Origin: Acidiphilium sp. PA
GTDB taxonomy: Bacteria > Pseudomonadota > Alphaproteobacteria > Acetobacterales > Acetobacteraceae
Length of the DNA: 64,000 nucleotides
Reading direction: 5' to 3'
NCBI RefSeq assembly: GCF_026191915.1
Contig: NZ_JAIMBY010000006.1
Location: 119,921 to 183,920 of the forward strand
Positions 28,982 to 37,926 of the stretch are shown one piece after another. The position numbers were made by a program, and so were the translations under genes. The first letter of the stretch is position 1; every line of letters starts with the position of its first letter. The notes below the pieces were generated by a model. It ran no database searches. It saw only the letters and a list, made by a program, of their open reading frames with translations, and was not told the origin of the DNA.

Positions 28982-29877
28982 CACAGGGTCTTTCCGCTGA
29001 AGGTTTCATCGAGCAGGGCAATCGCCTGCTGCCATTCCCCGGGCTCGACGCGCAGGAAGTGGTTGCGCTCGCGGGTTTCGAAGAAGGACACGCCCTTGGC
29101 CATCTGCGTGTCGCAGATCACGATGCGCGGGGCGGCAACCCTGGCTGCGCGTGCCGCGTCGAAGGCTGCGACAACTGCATCGATATCGTTGCCGTCAACG
29201 CGCTGGGTGTGCCAGCCGAAGGCGCGGAACCGCTCGTGCAGCGGTTCGCGCGAGGACATCGCCGAAGATGGTCCATCTGCCTGCTGGTCGTTCACGTCGA
29301 CGATGCCGATCAGATTGTCGAGCTGCCAATGGGCCGCACCCATGACACCTTCCCAGATCGAGCCCTCGTTCAACTCGCCGTCGGAGAACAATGTGTAGAC
29401 AAACGAATTCGAGTGTTTGCGTTTGAGACCGAGTGCCATGCCAACGGCAATGCCGACGCCGTGGCCGAGCGAGCCGCCGGTCATTTCCATGCCCGGCGTG
29501 TAGGCCGCCATGCCGGACATCGGCAACCGGCTCTCGTCGGTACCGTAGGTCTCGATGTCGCTCTCGGGCAGGATGCCGGCCTCGATCAGTGCGGCGTACA
29601 GCGCGATCGCGTAATGGCCGATCGAGAGGAGGAAGCGATCGCGCCCTTCCCAGTGCACGTCGTCCGGCCGGTGGCGCAGCGCATGGAAATAGGAAACGGC
29701 AAGCACGTCGGCGATGCCGAGCGCCTGGGCAATGTAACCCTGGCCCTGGACCTCACCCATCCGCAGCGCGTGCCGGCGGATGCGGTAGGCACGCTCGCGA
29801 AGCGAGACGTTCGAACCGGCGTAGGGAAATCCGCCGGCGGGTCCGGCGGGCGGTGCATGGATATCGAGAGTGGGCAT
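28981..29877 (-). CDS. Transketolase, N-terminal subunit (split form)
   Basis: 298 residues. The TPP-binding domain shows GGSLGHGVGIAVGMALG, and the metal/TPP motif FSDGELNEGSIWEGVMGAAH ... NLIGIVDVNDQQADG. Residues such as HYAIALYAALIEAG are conserved in transketolases. Together with the C-terminal subunit it makes a two-gene transketolase. It starts 29 bases downstream of the SDR gene on the same strand, so SDR-tktA-tktB form a likely operon. Confidence 0.9.
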   Translation of the reverse strand: MPTLDIHAPPAGPAGGFPYAGSNVSLRERAYRIRRHALRMGEVQGQGYIAQALGIADVLAVSYFHALRHRPDDVHWEGRDRFLLSIGHYAIALYAALIEAGILPESDIETYGTDESRLPMSGMAAYTPGMEMTGGSLGHGVGIAVGMALGLKRKHSNSFVYTLFSDGELNEGSIWEGVMGAAHWQLDNLIGIVDVNDQQADGPSSAMSSREPLHERFRAFGWHTQRVDGNDIDAVVAAFDAARAARVAAPRIVICDTQMAKGVSFFETRERNHFLRVEPGEWQQAIALLDETFSGKTL

Positions 29878-29906
29878 GATGTCGGGGTTCCGGCGCTATG
29901 AGTGGG

Positions 29907-30656
29907 TTAATGGATCAGCATGCCGCCGTTCACATCGATCACCGCGCCCGTGACATAGGCGGAGAGATCGGAGGCGAGGAACAGGAAGATCCGGGCGACG
30001 TCTTCAGCGGTGCCGAGCCGGCCGATGGGGATGCCTTTGAGAATTTCCGTGCGCATCTCGTCGGTCAGCATGCCACCGGTGATTTCGGTCTTGATCAGGC
30101 CGGGTGTCACTGAATTGACCCGGATGCCGAACGGGCCGAACTCGCGGGCCATCGCCTTGGCAAGGCCCAGGACGCCGGCCTTGGCGGCCGAATAATGCGG
30201 ACCGCCGAATATGCCGCCACCGCGCTGGGCCGAGACCGAGGACATGCAGGCAATCGAGCCGGCGCGCCGGTCGCGCATGTGGGGCAGGAAAGCCTGGCTG
30301 AGATAGAACACGCCGGTAAGGTTGACGTCGATGATCCGCTCCCAGTTGCGCTCGGTGATGTCCTGCAGGCGCAGCGGCTCGGTAATGCCGGCATTGTTGA
30401 TCAGAATGTCGATCTGACCGAAGGCGGCGATCGCCTGCCGGGCGGCGGCTTCACAGGCTGCGCGGTCGGTGACGTCGCAGGCGAAGCCAGCATGCTCGGC
30501 GCCAATCGACGCGGCGGCAGCCGCCGATGCAGCTTGATCAAGATCGAGAATGGCGATGCGTGCGCCATGCGCGGCGAGCAGACGGGCTGTTGCAACTCCG
30601 ATACCCTTTGCGCTCGCGGCGCCCGATATGACCGCCGTCTTTCCCGTGAGTAGCAT
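29907..30656 (-). CDS. SDR-family oxidoreductase
   Basis: 249 residues from the ATG at 30656, preceded by AGGAAAC. It has the classical short-chain dehydrogenase fold: nucleotide-binding motif SGAASAKGIGVATA (one residue longer between glycines than the usual TGxxxGIG), NNAG at about 87-90, catalytic Ser in SSVSAQRGG and YSAAK. It ends GAVIDVNGGMLIH. It heads the putative SDR-transketolase operon and is divergent from a LysR remnant, which suggests the operon lost its regulator. The substrate is probably a polyol or sugar derivative (inference). Confidence 0.88.
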   Translation of the reverse strand: MLLTGKTAVISGAASAKGIGVATARLLAAHGARIAILDLDQAASAAAAASIGAEHAGFACDVTDRAACEAAARQAIAAFGQIDILINNAGITEPLRLQDITERNWERIIDVNLTGVFYLSQAFLPHMRDRRAGSIACMSSVSAQRGGGIFGGPHYSAAKAGVLGLAKAMAREFGPFGIRVNSVTPGLIKTEITGGMLTDEMRTEILKGIPIGRLGTAEDVARIFLFLASDLSAYVTGAVIDVNGGMLIH

Positions 30657-30760
30657 TTTGTTTCCTGCACCCGTGCCGCGATGAGATAAACGCGTAGGTA
30701 CATGAAACATCAGACGCTTAATTTGCATGAGATGATGAATTCAGTTCATGTGTGTGCGCG

Positions 30761-31021
30761 ATGTTGAACAATGTCCCGCTCTCCATGTTGCGAGCCTTCG
30801 AAGCCGCCGGACGGTCAGAATCGTTCCGGGCCGCGGCGGCGGAACCTGGCCTGACGGCGAGTGCGGTGAGCCACGCGATCCGCAAGCTGGAGGACCTGCT
30901 TGGCGTGCGGCTGTTCCAGCGCCAGGCCAAGGCTGGCCCGCCCTCCGGCAACGCGATCGTCGCAGTCGCCTCGATGATCTGCTCCGGGCCTTCCCTTGGT
31001 GGCCAGACGCCTCTTCCGTAG
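30761..31021 (+). pseudogene. LysR-family regulator remnant (DNA-binding domain only)
   Basis: About 86 residues are open from the ATG at 30761. The winged-helix part is intact (MLRAFEAAGRSESFRAAAAEPGLTASAVSHAIRKLEDLLGVRLFQR). After about residue 58 the sequence turns into unrelated residues and stops, so the effector domain of about 230 residues is missing. The N-terminus resembles GcvA-type regulators, not CbbR. It is divergent from the SDR-transketolase operon, where a LysR gene would be expected. Confidence 0.75.
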
Positions 31022-31159
31022 ACCTCTGGACGTAGCCGGGTTCGCTGGGCCAGACTGTCGAAAGCCGCGATGTGGGTGATGCGGGGCTCGCCGGCCAGGG
31101 ATCGCCAACCGCAAGAATGGGCGACCGCTGGAAATGCCCGCGGTACTCATACCGGGTGC

Positions 31160-31555
31160 TCATACTGGCGGCTGCTCATGGCGCGGCCAGCCGAGCGTCC
31201 GGGCCCGATCAAGCGACCGCCGCACGACCGCGCGATGGAACGGCGCGATGAGGGTGATGTAGACGCGCCCGAGGGGACGATGGCAGAAGATCAGTGTGGT
31301 CACCGTGAGTCGCTGCGGTTGCCGCGGGGATGCGGGCTGCTGGAGGACCGACAGGCGGAAATCGAGATGCGTGTCGTCCTCGCCGAGATTGATTTCATTC
31401 TCATACCGTTCGAGAACCCGGAAGATATTTATCCGGTCGCCGCATGCGGCCTCGAGATCGGCCGCAGTCTTGAGGCCGAAGGGCCGCACGAGCCGCTGCC
31501 GATCGAACGCCCGCCCGCTGTGCAATATTGCCGTCGCACGCGATATGCGCTTTGC
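31160..31555 (-). pseudogene. DUF2867 remnant lacking its N-terminus
   Basis: The open frame has no ATG or GTG; an in-frame stop lies at 31556. The residues RPFGLKTAADLEAACGDRINIFRVLERYENEINLGEDDTHLDFRLSVLQ and GRVYITLIAPFHRAVVRRSL are the typical last two thirds of DUF2867 proteins, which are small lipid-binding-like domains. The first part (about 50 residues) is missing, and no start with a Shine-Dalgarno is seen. The gene is probably a decayed fragment. Confidence 0.6.
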
Positions 31556-31658
31556 TCAGATTAACCGAAGATCCATCATCCGGTAGGCGATTATCACGAT
31601 GGTCACGACCGGGACGCTGCGCCCCGCAGGTGCCGGCGATGGAAAGGAGTGCGAAACG

Positions 31659-32831
31659 ATGGATATTGTCGATGCGATTCGGGCCTATCACGACGATCTG
31701 ACGTCGATCCGCCGCTCCATCCACGCCCATCCCGAGATCGGCTTTGAAGAGTATCGCACCAGCGATCTGGTCGCGGCAAAGCTCACGGAATGGGGCATCG
31801 CGGTGCATCGCGCGGTCGGCGGCACCGGGGTGGTCGGCGTGCTGAGCCGTGGCAACGGTGCCGGCAGCATCGGGCTGCGCGCGGATATGGACGCCCTGCC
31901 GATCACCGAAGCGACCGGGCTCGCCTACGCCAGCACCAACCCCGGCGTGATGCACGCCTGCGGTCATGACGGCCACACCACCATGCTGCTCGGCGCGGCG
32001 CGCTATCTGGCGGCCACCGGCAATTTCGACGGCACAGTCAATTTCATCTTTCAGCCCGCCGAAGAGGGTCTGGGCGGTGCGAACGCCATGATCAGCGCCG
32101 GGTTGTTCGACCGGTTTCCCTGCCAGCAGGTGTTCGGCATGCACAATCGCCCGGGGCTCGAGGTCGGCGCGTTTGCGATCAAGCCCGGGCCGATGATGGC
32201 GGGCGGCGCGTTTTTCGATATCACCGTCACCGGCCGCGGCGCGCATGGCGCCCGGCCGGAGGACAGCGTCGATCCCGTGCTGGCGGCCGCAGCGATCACC
32301 AGTGCGCTGCAATCGATCGTTTCACGTAACGTTACCCCGGGCGATCCGGCAGTGCTCAGCATCACCGGCCTGCAGGCAGGCACCGCTTATAACGTGATCC
32401 CCGAAACCGCGACGATCCGCGGCACCGCGCGCAGTTTCAAGCGCGAGACGATGCAGATGATGGAAGACAACATGAAGCGCCTGGCCAGCCAGATCGCCGC
32501 CGGTTTCGGCGCGGTCGCGACGGTCGATTTCCGGTTTCTGTTCGCGCCCTTGGTGAACGATCCGGCAGCGACCGATGCGATCGTCGAGGCGGCCGCCTCG
32601 CTGGTCGATGCCGCGAAGATCGATCGCGCGAGCGCACCGGTGATGGGGTCGGAGGATTTTTCATTCATGCTGGAATCCCGCCCCGGCGCCTATATCAATC
32701 TGGGCAATGGCGCGGCGAGCGCGCCGGTGCATAATGATCGCTACGATTTCAACGACGCGGCAATCCCGTTCGGCGCCGGCCTGTATGCCGCGCTGGTCGA
32801 ACGCCAGCTGCCGCGCGCCTCGGCCGGCTGA
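31659..32831 (+). CDS. M20 family amidohydrolase (hippurate hydrolase/IAA-amino acid hydrolase type)
   Basis: 390 residues from the ATG at 31659 with AAGGAG 10 bases upstream. It is a metal-dependent amidohydrolase that removes amino acids from acyl groups. Metal and catalytic residues are seen in LRADMDALPITE, MHACGHDGHTTMLLG, FIFQPAEEGLGGA and the GSEDFSFML C-terminal metal motif. The dimerisation domain (about 180-295) is present. It is followed 6 bases later by a second M20 gene, so the two may degrade N-acyl or peptide substrates together. The exact substrate cannot be read from the sequence. Confidence 0.88.
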   Translation: MDIVDAIRAYHDDLTSIRRSIHAHPEIGFEEYRTSDLVAAKLTEWGIAVHRAVGGTGVVGVLSRGNGAGSIGLRADMDALPITEATGLAYASTNPGVMHACGHDGHTTMLLGAARYLAATGNFDGTVNFIFQPAEEGLGGANAMISAGLFDRFPCQQVFGMHNRPGLEVGAFAIKPGPMMAGGAFFDITVTGRGAHGARPEDSVDPVLAAAAITSALQSIVSRNVTPGDPAVLSITGLQAGTAYNVIPETATIRGTARSFKRETMQMMEDNMKRLASQIAAGFGAVATVDFRFLFAPLVNDPAATDAIVEAAASLVDAAKIDRASAPVMGSEDFSFMLESRPGAYINLGNGAASAPVHNDRYDFNDAAIPFGAGLYAALVERQLPRASAG

Positions 32832-32837
32832 CGCACG

Positions 32838-34274
32838 ATGAGCGATCGCACCGCCGCCATCGCCCACGCGCGAGAGGCGTTCGACTCCGGCCGGTTCCAG
32901 GATGTGCTCGCCAAATTGATCGCGGTGCCCAGCACGTCGCAGGACCCCGATCATGCCGCGGATGTCGCAACCTATCTCGATGCGCATATGCGCCCCTGGC
33001 TGCTCCGCCTCGGCTTCACCGTCGCGCTGCATCCGAACCCGGAACCCGGTTTCGGGCCGATCCTGTTTGCCGAGCGGATCGAAGCGGCGGGTCTGCCGAC
33101 CGTCATCACGTATGGCCATGGCGATACGGTACACGGGCTCGAGGACCAATGGCGCCCTGGTCTGGCGCCTTGGGCGCTGACGGTCGAGGGTGATCGCTGG
33201 TACGGCCGCGGCACCGCCGACAACAAGGGCCAGCACGCGGTCAATCTCACCGCGCTGGAATCCGTGATTGCGGCACGGCAGGGCCGGCTCGGGTTCAATA
33301 TCAAACTGATCCTGGAGACCAGCGAGGAACAGGGCTCGCGCGGGCTGCGCGCCTTCGTCGCGGCGCGGCGCGACCTGCTGGCGGCCGATGTGCTGATCGC
33401 CTCCGATGGGCCGCGCGTGCTGCCCGATCTGCCGACCATCGCCACCGGCACGCGCGGCACGTTCCATTTCGATCTGCGGGTCTCGTTGCGGCGCGGCGGC
33501 GTGCATTCGGGCCATTGGGGCGGCCTCGCGGCGGACCCGGCGGTGATTCTCGCGCATGCGCTGGCCTCGATCTGCGATCGCCACGGCCGCATTCTGGTGC
33601 CCGGCTGGTTGCCCCAGGCCGGCATTCCGCCGGCGACCAGGGCGGTGCTGGAGGGCTGCCCGGTCGGCGGTGGCGGCGAGTCTGCCGCGATCGATCCGGG
33701 CTGGGGCGAGCCCGGCCTGACCGATGCGGAAAAAATCTTCGCCTGGACCAGCTTCATCGTGCTGGCCATGAGTTCCGGCACGCCGGCCCATCCGGTCAAC
33801 GCCGTCGCACCCGATGCTTGGGCGCACTGCCAGCTGCGCTACACTGTCGATGCCGATCCCGCGCGTTTCGAAGCCGATCTGCGCGGTCATCTCGATGCGG
33901 CGGGATTTCCCGAGGTGCGGATCGAGCGCGCCGGCATCCGCATGCCGGCGAGCCGCACCGATCCCGCACACCCCTGGGTTCGGTTCGCCGCCGACAGTAT
34001 CGCGCGCAGCCTCGATCGCCGCGTGCAGATCATCCCCAATGCCGCCGGTGGCCTGCCCGGCGATGTGTTCGTCGATCATCTCGACGTGCCGCTGGTCTGG
34101 GTGCCGCACAGCTACAACGGCTGCCAGCAGCACGGGCCCGATGAACATAGTCTGGCCTCGTCGCTGCGCGAGGCGATCACTGCCTTCGCCGGGCTCTGGT
34201 GGGACCTCGGGGCGGGAAACACGCCGGCCCCCACGTGCAGTATTGCCAAACAAGATCACGCGCACGGATTATAA
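32838..34274 (+). CDS. M20 family metallopeptidase
   Basis: 478 residues. It is a di-zinc peptidase of the dipeptidase/carboxypeptidase G2-like branch. Motifs are TYGHGDTVHG (metal His and Asp), GRGTADNKGQ (bridging Asp), LETSEEQGSRGL (catalytic and metal Glu) and a C-terminal HSYNGCQQHGPDEHS, which carries the last metal His region. A dimerisation domain lies at about 215-340. It is directly downstream of another M20 gene. The last 15 residues (TPAPTCSIAKQDHAHGL) look like an extended, non-conserved tail. Confidence 0.88.
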   Translation: MSDRTAAIAHAREAFDSGRFQDVLAKLIAVPSTSQDPDHAADVATYLDAHMRPWLLRLGFTVALHPNPEPGFGPILFAERIEAAGLPTVITYGHGDTVHGLEDQWRPGLAPWALTVEGDRWYGRGTADNKGQHAVNLTALESVIAARQGRLGFNIKLILETSEEQGSRGLRAFVAARRDLLAADVLIASDGPRVLPDLPTIATGTRGTFHFDLRVSLRRGGVHSGHWGGLAADPAVILAHALASICDRHGRILVPGWLPQAGIPPATRAVLEGCPVGGGGESAAIDPGWGEPGLTDAEKIFAWTSFIVLAMSSGTPAHPVNAVAPDAWAHCQLRYTVDADPARFEADLRGHLDAAGFPEVRIERAGIRMPASRTDPAHPWVRFAADSIARSLDRRVQIIPNAAGGLPGDVFVDHLDVPLVWVPHSYNGCQQHGPDEHSLASSLREAITAFAGLWWDLGAGNTPAPTCSIAKQDHAHGL

Positions 34275-34598
34275 AGATTGTCGTGGAGCGGTCGATGGCG
34301 CCAGACGACGTGATTGCAGGATCGCGACAATCTCGCTCACGGCCCGGCCCCGGGTGGTGTGGGGCATGTCTTGCGGCGCCGCATGCGATGCTGAAGGCGG
34401 CGGAGCAGGTGCCGAATTCAGTGTAATCCGGCCGCGATGGATGGGCGCGGGGTTGTCAGGTCCCGCCACGGGCGCGCTTTTCGTAAAGCTATGCTCAATG
34501 AGCGTGCAGGCATCCCACATTTTTGTGGGCTTGGGCTTTGAGTGAACCGGGACGCGGCAATCTCGTGGCCGAAGAATTCCAGAATAGCGGTTTTTTGG
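34275..34598. other. 324-bp gene-free stretch
   Basis: It lies between the stop of the M20 peptidase (plus strand) and the stop of the class II aldolase (minus strand). I see no gene, clear terminator or repeat in it; short open frames have no family features. Confidence 0.5.
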
Positions 34599-35414
34599 TC
34601 AGTCGAACATATCGGGCTGCTGCGCTGCGATCTGGGCGTAAAGCGTCTGGAAATGCAGCCAGCCGATAAAATCGTTGCCGACATGCTGGCGGCTGTATTC
34701 GGCGTTCTTCTGGGAGAGTGTCCGGGGTTTGACACCGGACGCCTCGATCAACAGCTGCACCTGGCAGCACCGCTCGAGGGCGATGAACCAGAACGCGGCG
34801 TCGTCGATGCTGTGGCGGCTGGCGGTCAGCAGCCCGTGATTCTGGTGCAGTGCAGCCCGTGCGTTGGCGAAAGCGCTGGCGATCGAATAGCCGGACTCGC
34901 GTTCGACCGCGACCGCACCCGCGGAGGCCCCGATTACAACGTGGTTATTGTAAAAACAGGCGGCGTCCTGGCTTATCATGTCGAGCGGCCGCCCCGTGGC
35001 GCACCAGGCGGTGCCGTAGACGGTATGAGCATGGCACATCGCGACGATGTCCGGATGCGCTTCGTGGACGGCTGCGTGAAGAACGAAGCCGGCTCGATTG
35101 ATCGCGTGGGATCCCTGCACGACGTTGCCGGCATGATCCGCCAGAATCAGGTTCGACATCTTGACTTGCGAGAAATGGACGCACATCGGGTTGGTCCAGT
35201 ACAGCTCGGGCCGTTCCGGGTCGCGGATTGTCAGGTGCCCGGCGAAGCCGTAATCGAAACCATGCATCGCGAAGGCGCGTACGGCCGCAACCAGATGCTG
35301 CTTGCGATAGGTCCGCTCGGCCTCGAACGAAGAAAACTGTGGGATTTCCGGGAAGATCAGGCCCTGCTGTTCCGGCTGATAGATCGATACGCGGCCGTCC
35401 AAGGTTTCGAGCAT
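34599..35414 (-). CDS. Class II aldolase/adducin family protein
   Basis: 271 residues from the ATG at 35414, which follows GAGGAACGCAA; 20 codons further upstream are open but lack a start signal. It is a Zn-dependent aldolase/adducin-fold protein. The DFGFAGHLTIR-type region (here YGFAGHLTIRDP), the metal motif HAHTVYGTAW, QDAACFYNNH and LHQNHGLLT are all present. Members include sugar-phosphate aldolases and decarboxylases, so the substrate is not certain; a role in an organic-acid or sugar pathway fits the nearby catabolic genes. Confidence 0.85.
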   Translation of the reverse strand: MLETLDGRVSIYQPEQQGLIFPEIPQFSSFEAERTYRKQHLVAAVRAFAMHGFDYGFAGHLTIRDPERPELYWTNPMCVHFSQVKMSNLILADHAGNVVQGSHAINRAGFVLHAAVHEAHPDIVAMCHAHTVYGTAWCATGRPLDMISQDAACFYNNHVVIGASAGAVAVERESGYSIASAFANARAALHQNHGLLTASRHSIDDAAFWFIALERCCQVQLLIEASGVKPRTLSQKNAEYSRQHVGNDFIGWLHFQTLYAQIAAQQPDMFD

Positions 35415-35796
35415 TTGCGTTCCTCGTTCGTCTTGTGATGGGTTGGACTGGAATATGGCCTGAAAGTGCCGCAATTGACAAAGGATAGTTTCTCACTCCC
35501 GCGACAGGACGGGTTCTGAGGCTGATCGTGCGCCTCTCGATTTCCGGCGCGCCGCACGCGTTCGGGGCCGGGGCCCGGGTGGCGGCGTCTCAGGTTGGGC
35601 GGCCGTAAACCATCAACCATCAACGGGTCATGCGGGACGGCGAATAGGCGGGACGTGCGGCGAACCGCACTGCCGTCGTCATCGACAGTCGACGTGTCAG
35701 GACGACAGCGTGCGGTGGTGTGCGAGGGATGATGGCGGCAGGAAAAGCGAGACCCGCCGGCTCGCCGCAGATTTCGGTGCTCCCATCGCCAGACGC
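35415..35796. other. 382-bp gene-free stretch between aldolase and TPR protein
   Basis: It separates the aldolase start from the end of the TPR-protein gene. It includes a GC-rich patch with GGCCGGGGCCCGGG and a minus-strand promoter region for the aldolase. No gene or repeat was recognised. Confidence 0.45.
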
Positions 35797-36579
35797 TTAC
35801 CAGTTGTTATCGGGGTCGAAGTCTGTGTTGTCGTCGGTGGGTTGGTTGTTATCGTTCCAATCGGGTGAGCCGGACAGGCCGTCGTCGCGGTCGGGGGCTT
35901 GGGGGTCGGGTGGTGCGATGCCATCGTCGCGGCTGGCGTTCTGGTTGCCGAGCAGGTCGCCGACGATGCGTTCACCCGCGACGAAGGCGGCGCCGGTGGC
36001 GAGGCCGGAGAGCAGGGCGCTGCCGAGGCCTGATCCGCTGGCGGTGGGGCCGGCGGGTCCGTAGGGGGGTTGGTTTCCCATGCCCATGTTCGGGTTGCCG
36101 AAGCCGTAGGGCTGGGGCGGGCGCATCGCGGTCTGGCGTGACCGGCGGATGATCCGCACGATGAAGAACACGGCCAGCAGGGCGATGAGGATCAGGCCGA
36201 ATTTGTTCATATGAAAGCCGGTGGGGGCGAGCGGTGCGGGTGCCGGGCCGGCGAGGTGGGCTTTCAGGGCGGCGACTTTATCGGGTTTGGCGAAGGGCAG
36301 GCCGGGGGCGGCGGATTCCGCTTTGGCCAGCGCGGTGCGGGCGGCGGGACGGTTGCCGAGTGCGTCCTGCGCTTCGGCGGTGAGATACCAGGCGACGCCG
36401 CTTTGCGGGTGGGCGCGAAGGATCGGCCGCAGGTCGGCGAGCGCGGTGCGGGCGTGGCCATCCGCGATCATGATCTGGATCTGCTGGGGTGTCTGGGTGG
36501 TTTGGGCGGATGCGATGCCGTGGCCGAACATGAGCAGGCCGGCGACGGCGAGACTGCGGATCAACGAACGGCCCGTCAT
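35797..36579 (-). CDS. Secreted TPR protein with C-terminal membrane segment (unknown)
   Basis: 260 residues, with a signal peptide (about 1-25, ending ASAQ), strong Shine-Dalgarno AGGAGG. A short TPR-like helical pair follows (about 40-95, ADLRPILRAHPQSGVAWYLTAEAQDALGNRP). A membrane helix (about 122-144, MNKFGLILIALLAVFFIVRII) precedes a glycine-rich region and an acidic, Asp/Asn-rich tail. A GSGLGSALLSGLATGAAFVAGERIV stretch resembles glycine-zipper segments of small membrane proteins with a Tim44-like layout. No function can be assigned. Confidence 0.65.
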   Translation of the reverse strand: MTGRSLIRSLAVAGLLMFGHGIASAQTTQTPQQIQIMIADGHARTALADLRPILRAHPQSGVAWYLTAEAQDALGNRPAARTALAKAESAAPGLPFAKPDKVAALKAHLAGPAPAPLAPTGFHMNKFGLILIALLAVFFIVRIIRRSRQTAMRPPQPYGFGNPNMGMGNQPPYGPAGPTASGSGLGSALLSGLATGAAFVAGERIVGDLLGNQNASRDDGIAPPDPQAPDRDDGLSGSPDWNDNNQPTDDNTDFDPDNNW

Positions 36580-36676
36580 GGGGACCTCCTGGATGGGTGC
36601 GACACGCCGTATATAAGCCTTCGGCGCGCACTATACAGCTTCGTGATCGGTGCCGGCGGATTGTGTGCGGCGCGGG

Positions 36677-37636
36677 TCAGTCCTGTTCCAGCGTTCTGAA
36701 CAGCATCGATTTGAAGCGGGCGATGTCGATGGTGCGGCAGACATCGATGGGCGGCAGTGTCTGGGCCCAGGCGGGATCGTTGGCGTGTTTGCCGGCGGTG
36801 GCGAGTTCGTCGATCAGGGTGGCGCCGCGGGCGAGGCCATCGAGCGGGATGGCGACGCCGCACCGCGTGGTGTGCGTGACGATCGAAGGGTCGAGGGCGA
36901 TGGCCATGGCGACGGGGTCGGGCAGGGGCAGGCCGGGTTCGGCCTGGGTTGCGGTTGCGGCGCGCAGGGCGCTGCGCGAGCAGGCGATGGCGAAGCGGGC
37001 GGTGGCGTGGCGGGACGTGGTGAGGCGGGTCATGTCATCGGCATCGAGGCAGGCGGCGCCGCGTGAGAGTTCCCAGCCGACCAGGGTGATGGGCATGCCC
37101 GACGCGAGCACGATGGCGGCGGCTTCAGGGTCGCACCAGATGTTGTATTCAGCGGCCGGCGTGACGTTGCCGATGCTGCCGGGGTTGCCGCCCATGATGG
37201 TGCAGCTTCGGACCCAGGTGGCGAGTTGGGGTTGGATCCGCAGGGCGAGGGCGATGTTGGTCAGCGGGCCGAGGGTGACGAGGTCGATGGCACCGGGTGC
37301 CGCGCGGCAACGCCGGATCAGTTCGAAGACCGCCGGTTCGGCCTCGGCCTCGTGCGTGGGGGTTGGGAATCCGACGTCGCTCAGGCCATCGGCGCCGTGG
37401 AAATAGCCGGCATCGGCGCGGGGTTTCAGCAGCGGGCGGTCGGCGCCGCGATAGACCGGCACGCGGGCACCGCAGAGGTCGAGCACGATGCCGGCATTGA
37501 TGGCGCCTTGTTCGACGGCGACATTGCCGCTGACGATGGTGATGGCCTCGATCCGCACATCCGGCGTGCGGAGCGCCATGATCAGGGCGATGGCGTCGTC
37601 GGAGGCGGTATCGGTATCGATGATCAGGGTGCGCAT
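36677..37636 (-). CDS. Nucleoside hydrolase (IunH family)
   Basis: 319 residues from the ATG at 37636; the frame stays open through the neighbouring palindromic element, but the extra residues are element-encoded. It cleaves the N-glycosidic bond of nucleosides. The Ca-binding motif DTDTASDDAIAL (Asp at 7, 9, 13, 14) is at the N-terminus. VTLGPLTNIALAL, IMGGNPG and EYNIWCDPEAA are further family motifs. It is divergent from the YdeP-like gene with a palindromic element between the two starts. Confidence 0.9.
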   Translation of the reverse strand: MRTLIIDTDTASDDAIALIMALRTPDVRIEAITIVSGNVAVEQGAINAGIVLDLCGARVPVYRGADRPLLKPRADAGYFHGADGLSDVGFPTPTHEAEAEPAVFELIRRCRAAPGAIDLVTLGPLTNIALALRIQPQLATWVRSCTIMGGNPGSIGNVTPAAEYNIWCDPEAAAIVLASGMPITLVGWELSRGAACLDADDMTRLTTSRHATARFAIACSRSALRAATATQAEPGLPLPDPVAMAIALDPSIVTHTTRCGVAIPLDGLARGATLIDELATAGKHANDPAWAQTLPPIDVCRTIDIARFKSMLFRTLEQD

Positions 37637-37660
37637 CGGCGGGTTATCGGGTGTTGCGAA

Positions 37661-37802
37661 GGGGAAGGGAAGCGCTTCTTTTTTGAAAAAAAGAAGCAAA
37701 AAACTTTCCGACCCTGGGGCACGGGCGTTTTCACGGGCATGGGCCCAGATTAGCAAAGTTTTTTTGTTTCTTTTTTGTTCACAAAAAAGAAGTCTTTCCC
37801 TT
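37661..37802. repeat. Dispersed palindromic element, copy B (one internal unit)
   Basis: Outer arms: GGAAGCGCTTCTTTTTT (about 37668 onwards) against ACAAAAAAGAAGTCTTTCCC (ending near 37800). The single internal unit runs from ACCCTGGGGC to GGGCCCAGATTAGC (about 37711-37755). It lies between two divergent genes (nucleoside hydrolase and YdeP-like oxidoreductase), so here it cannot serve as an ordinary terminator and must overlap promoters or leaders. Confidence 0.75.
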
Positions 37803-37926
37803 CCTTCGCTCATGTCGGTCATGGCAGCCTCCCTCCCGAAGCTTGTGCTGCATTGCGGGGCAGAGCAGTTGCGTTATTCGCCGAAATCCCCAATGTCGGC
37901 CCAACGCACCGCGGAGGAAGTATCGC

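Noticed and set aside
30761..31021. LysR fragment considered as cbbR
   Set aside because: Only the DNA-binding part is present, it resembles GcvA-type regulators, and it lies next to the SDR-transketolase operon, not the cbb operon.
32661..34265. 534-codon minus-strand frame opposite the second M20 gene
   Set aside because: Antisense shadow with no domain; the plus-strand peptidase has all metal motifs.
37637..37822. Upstream extension of the nucleoside hydrolase through element copy B
   Set aside because: The family start MRTLIIDTDT lies at 37636; extra residues are element-encoded.
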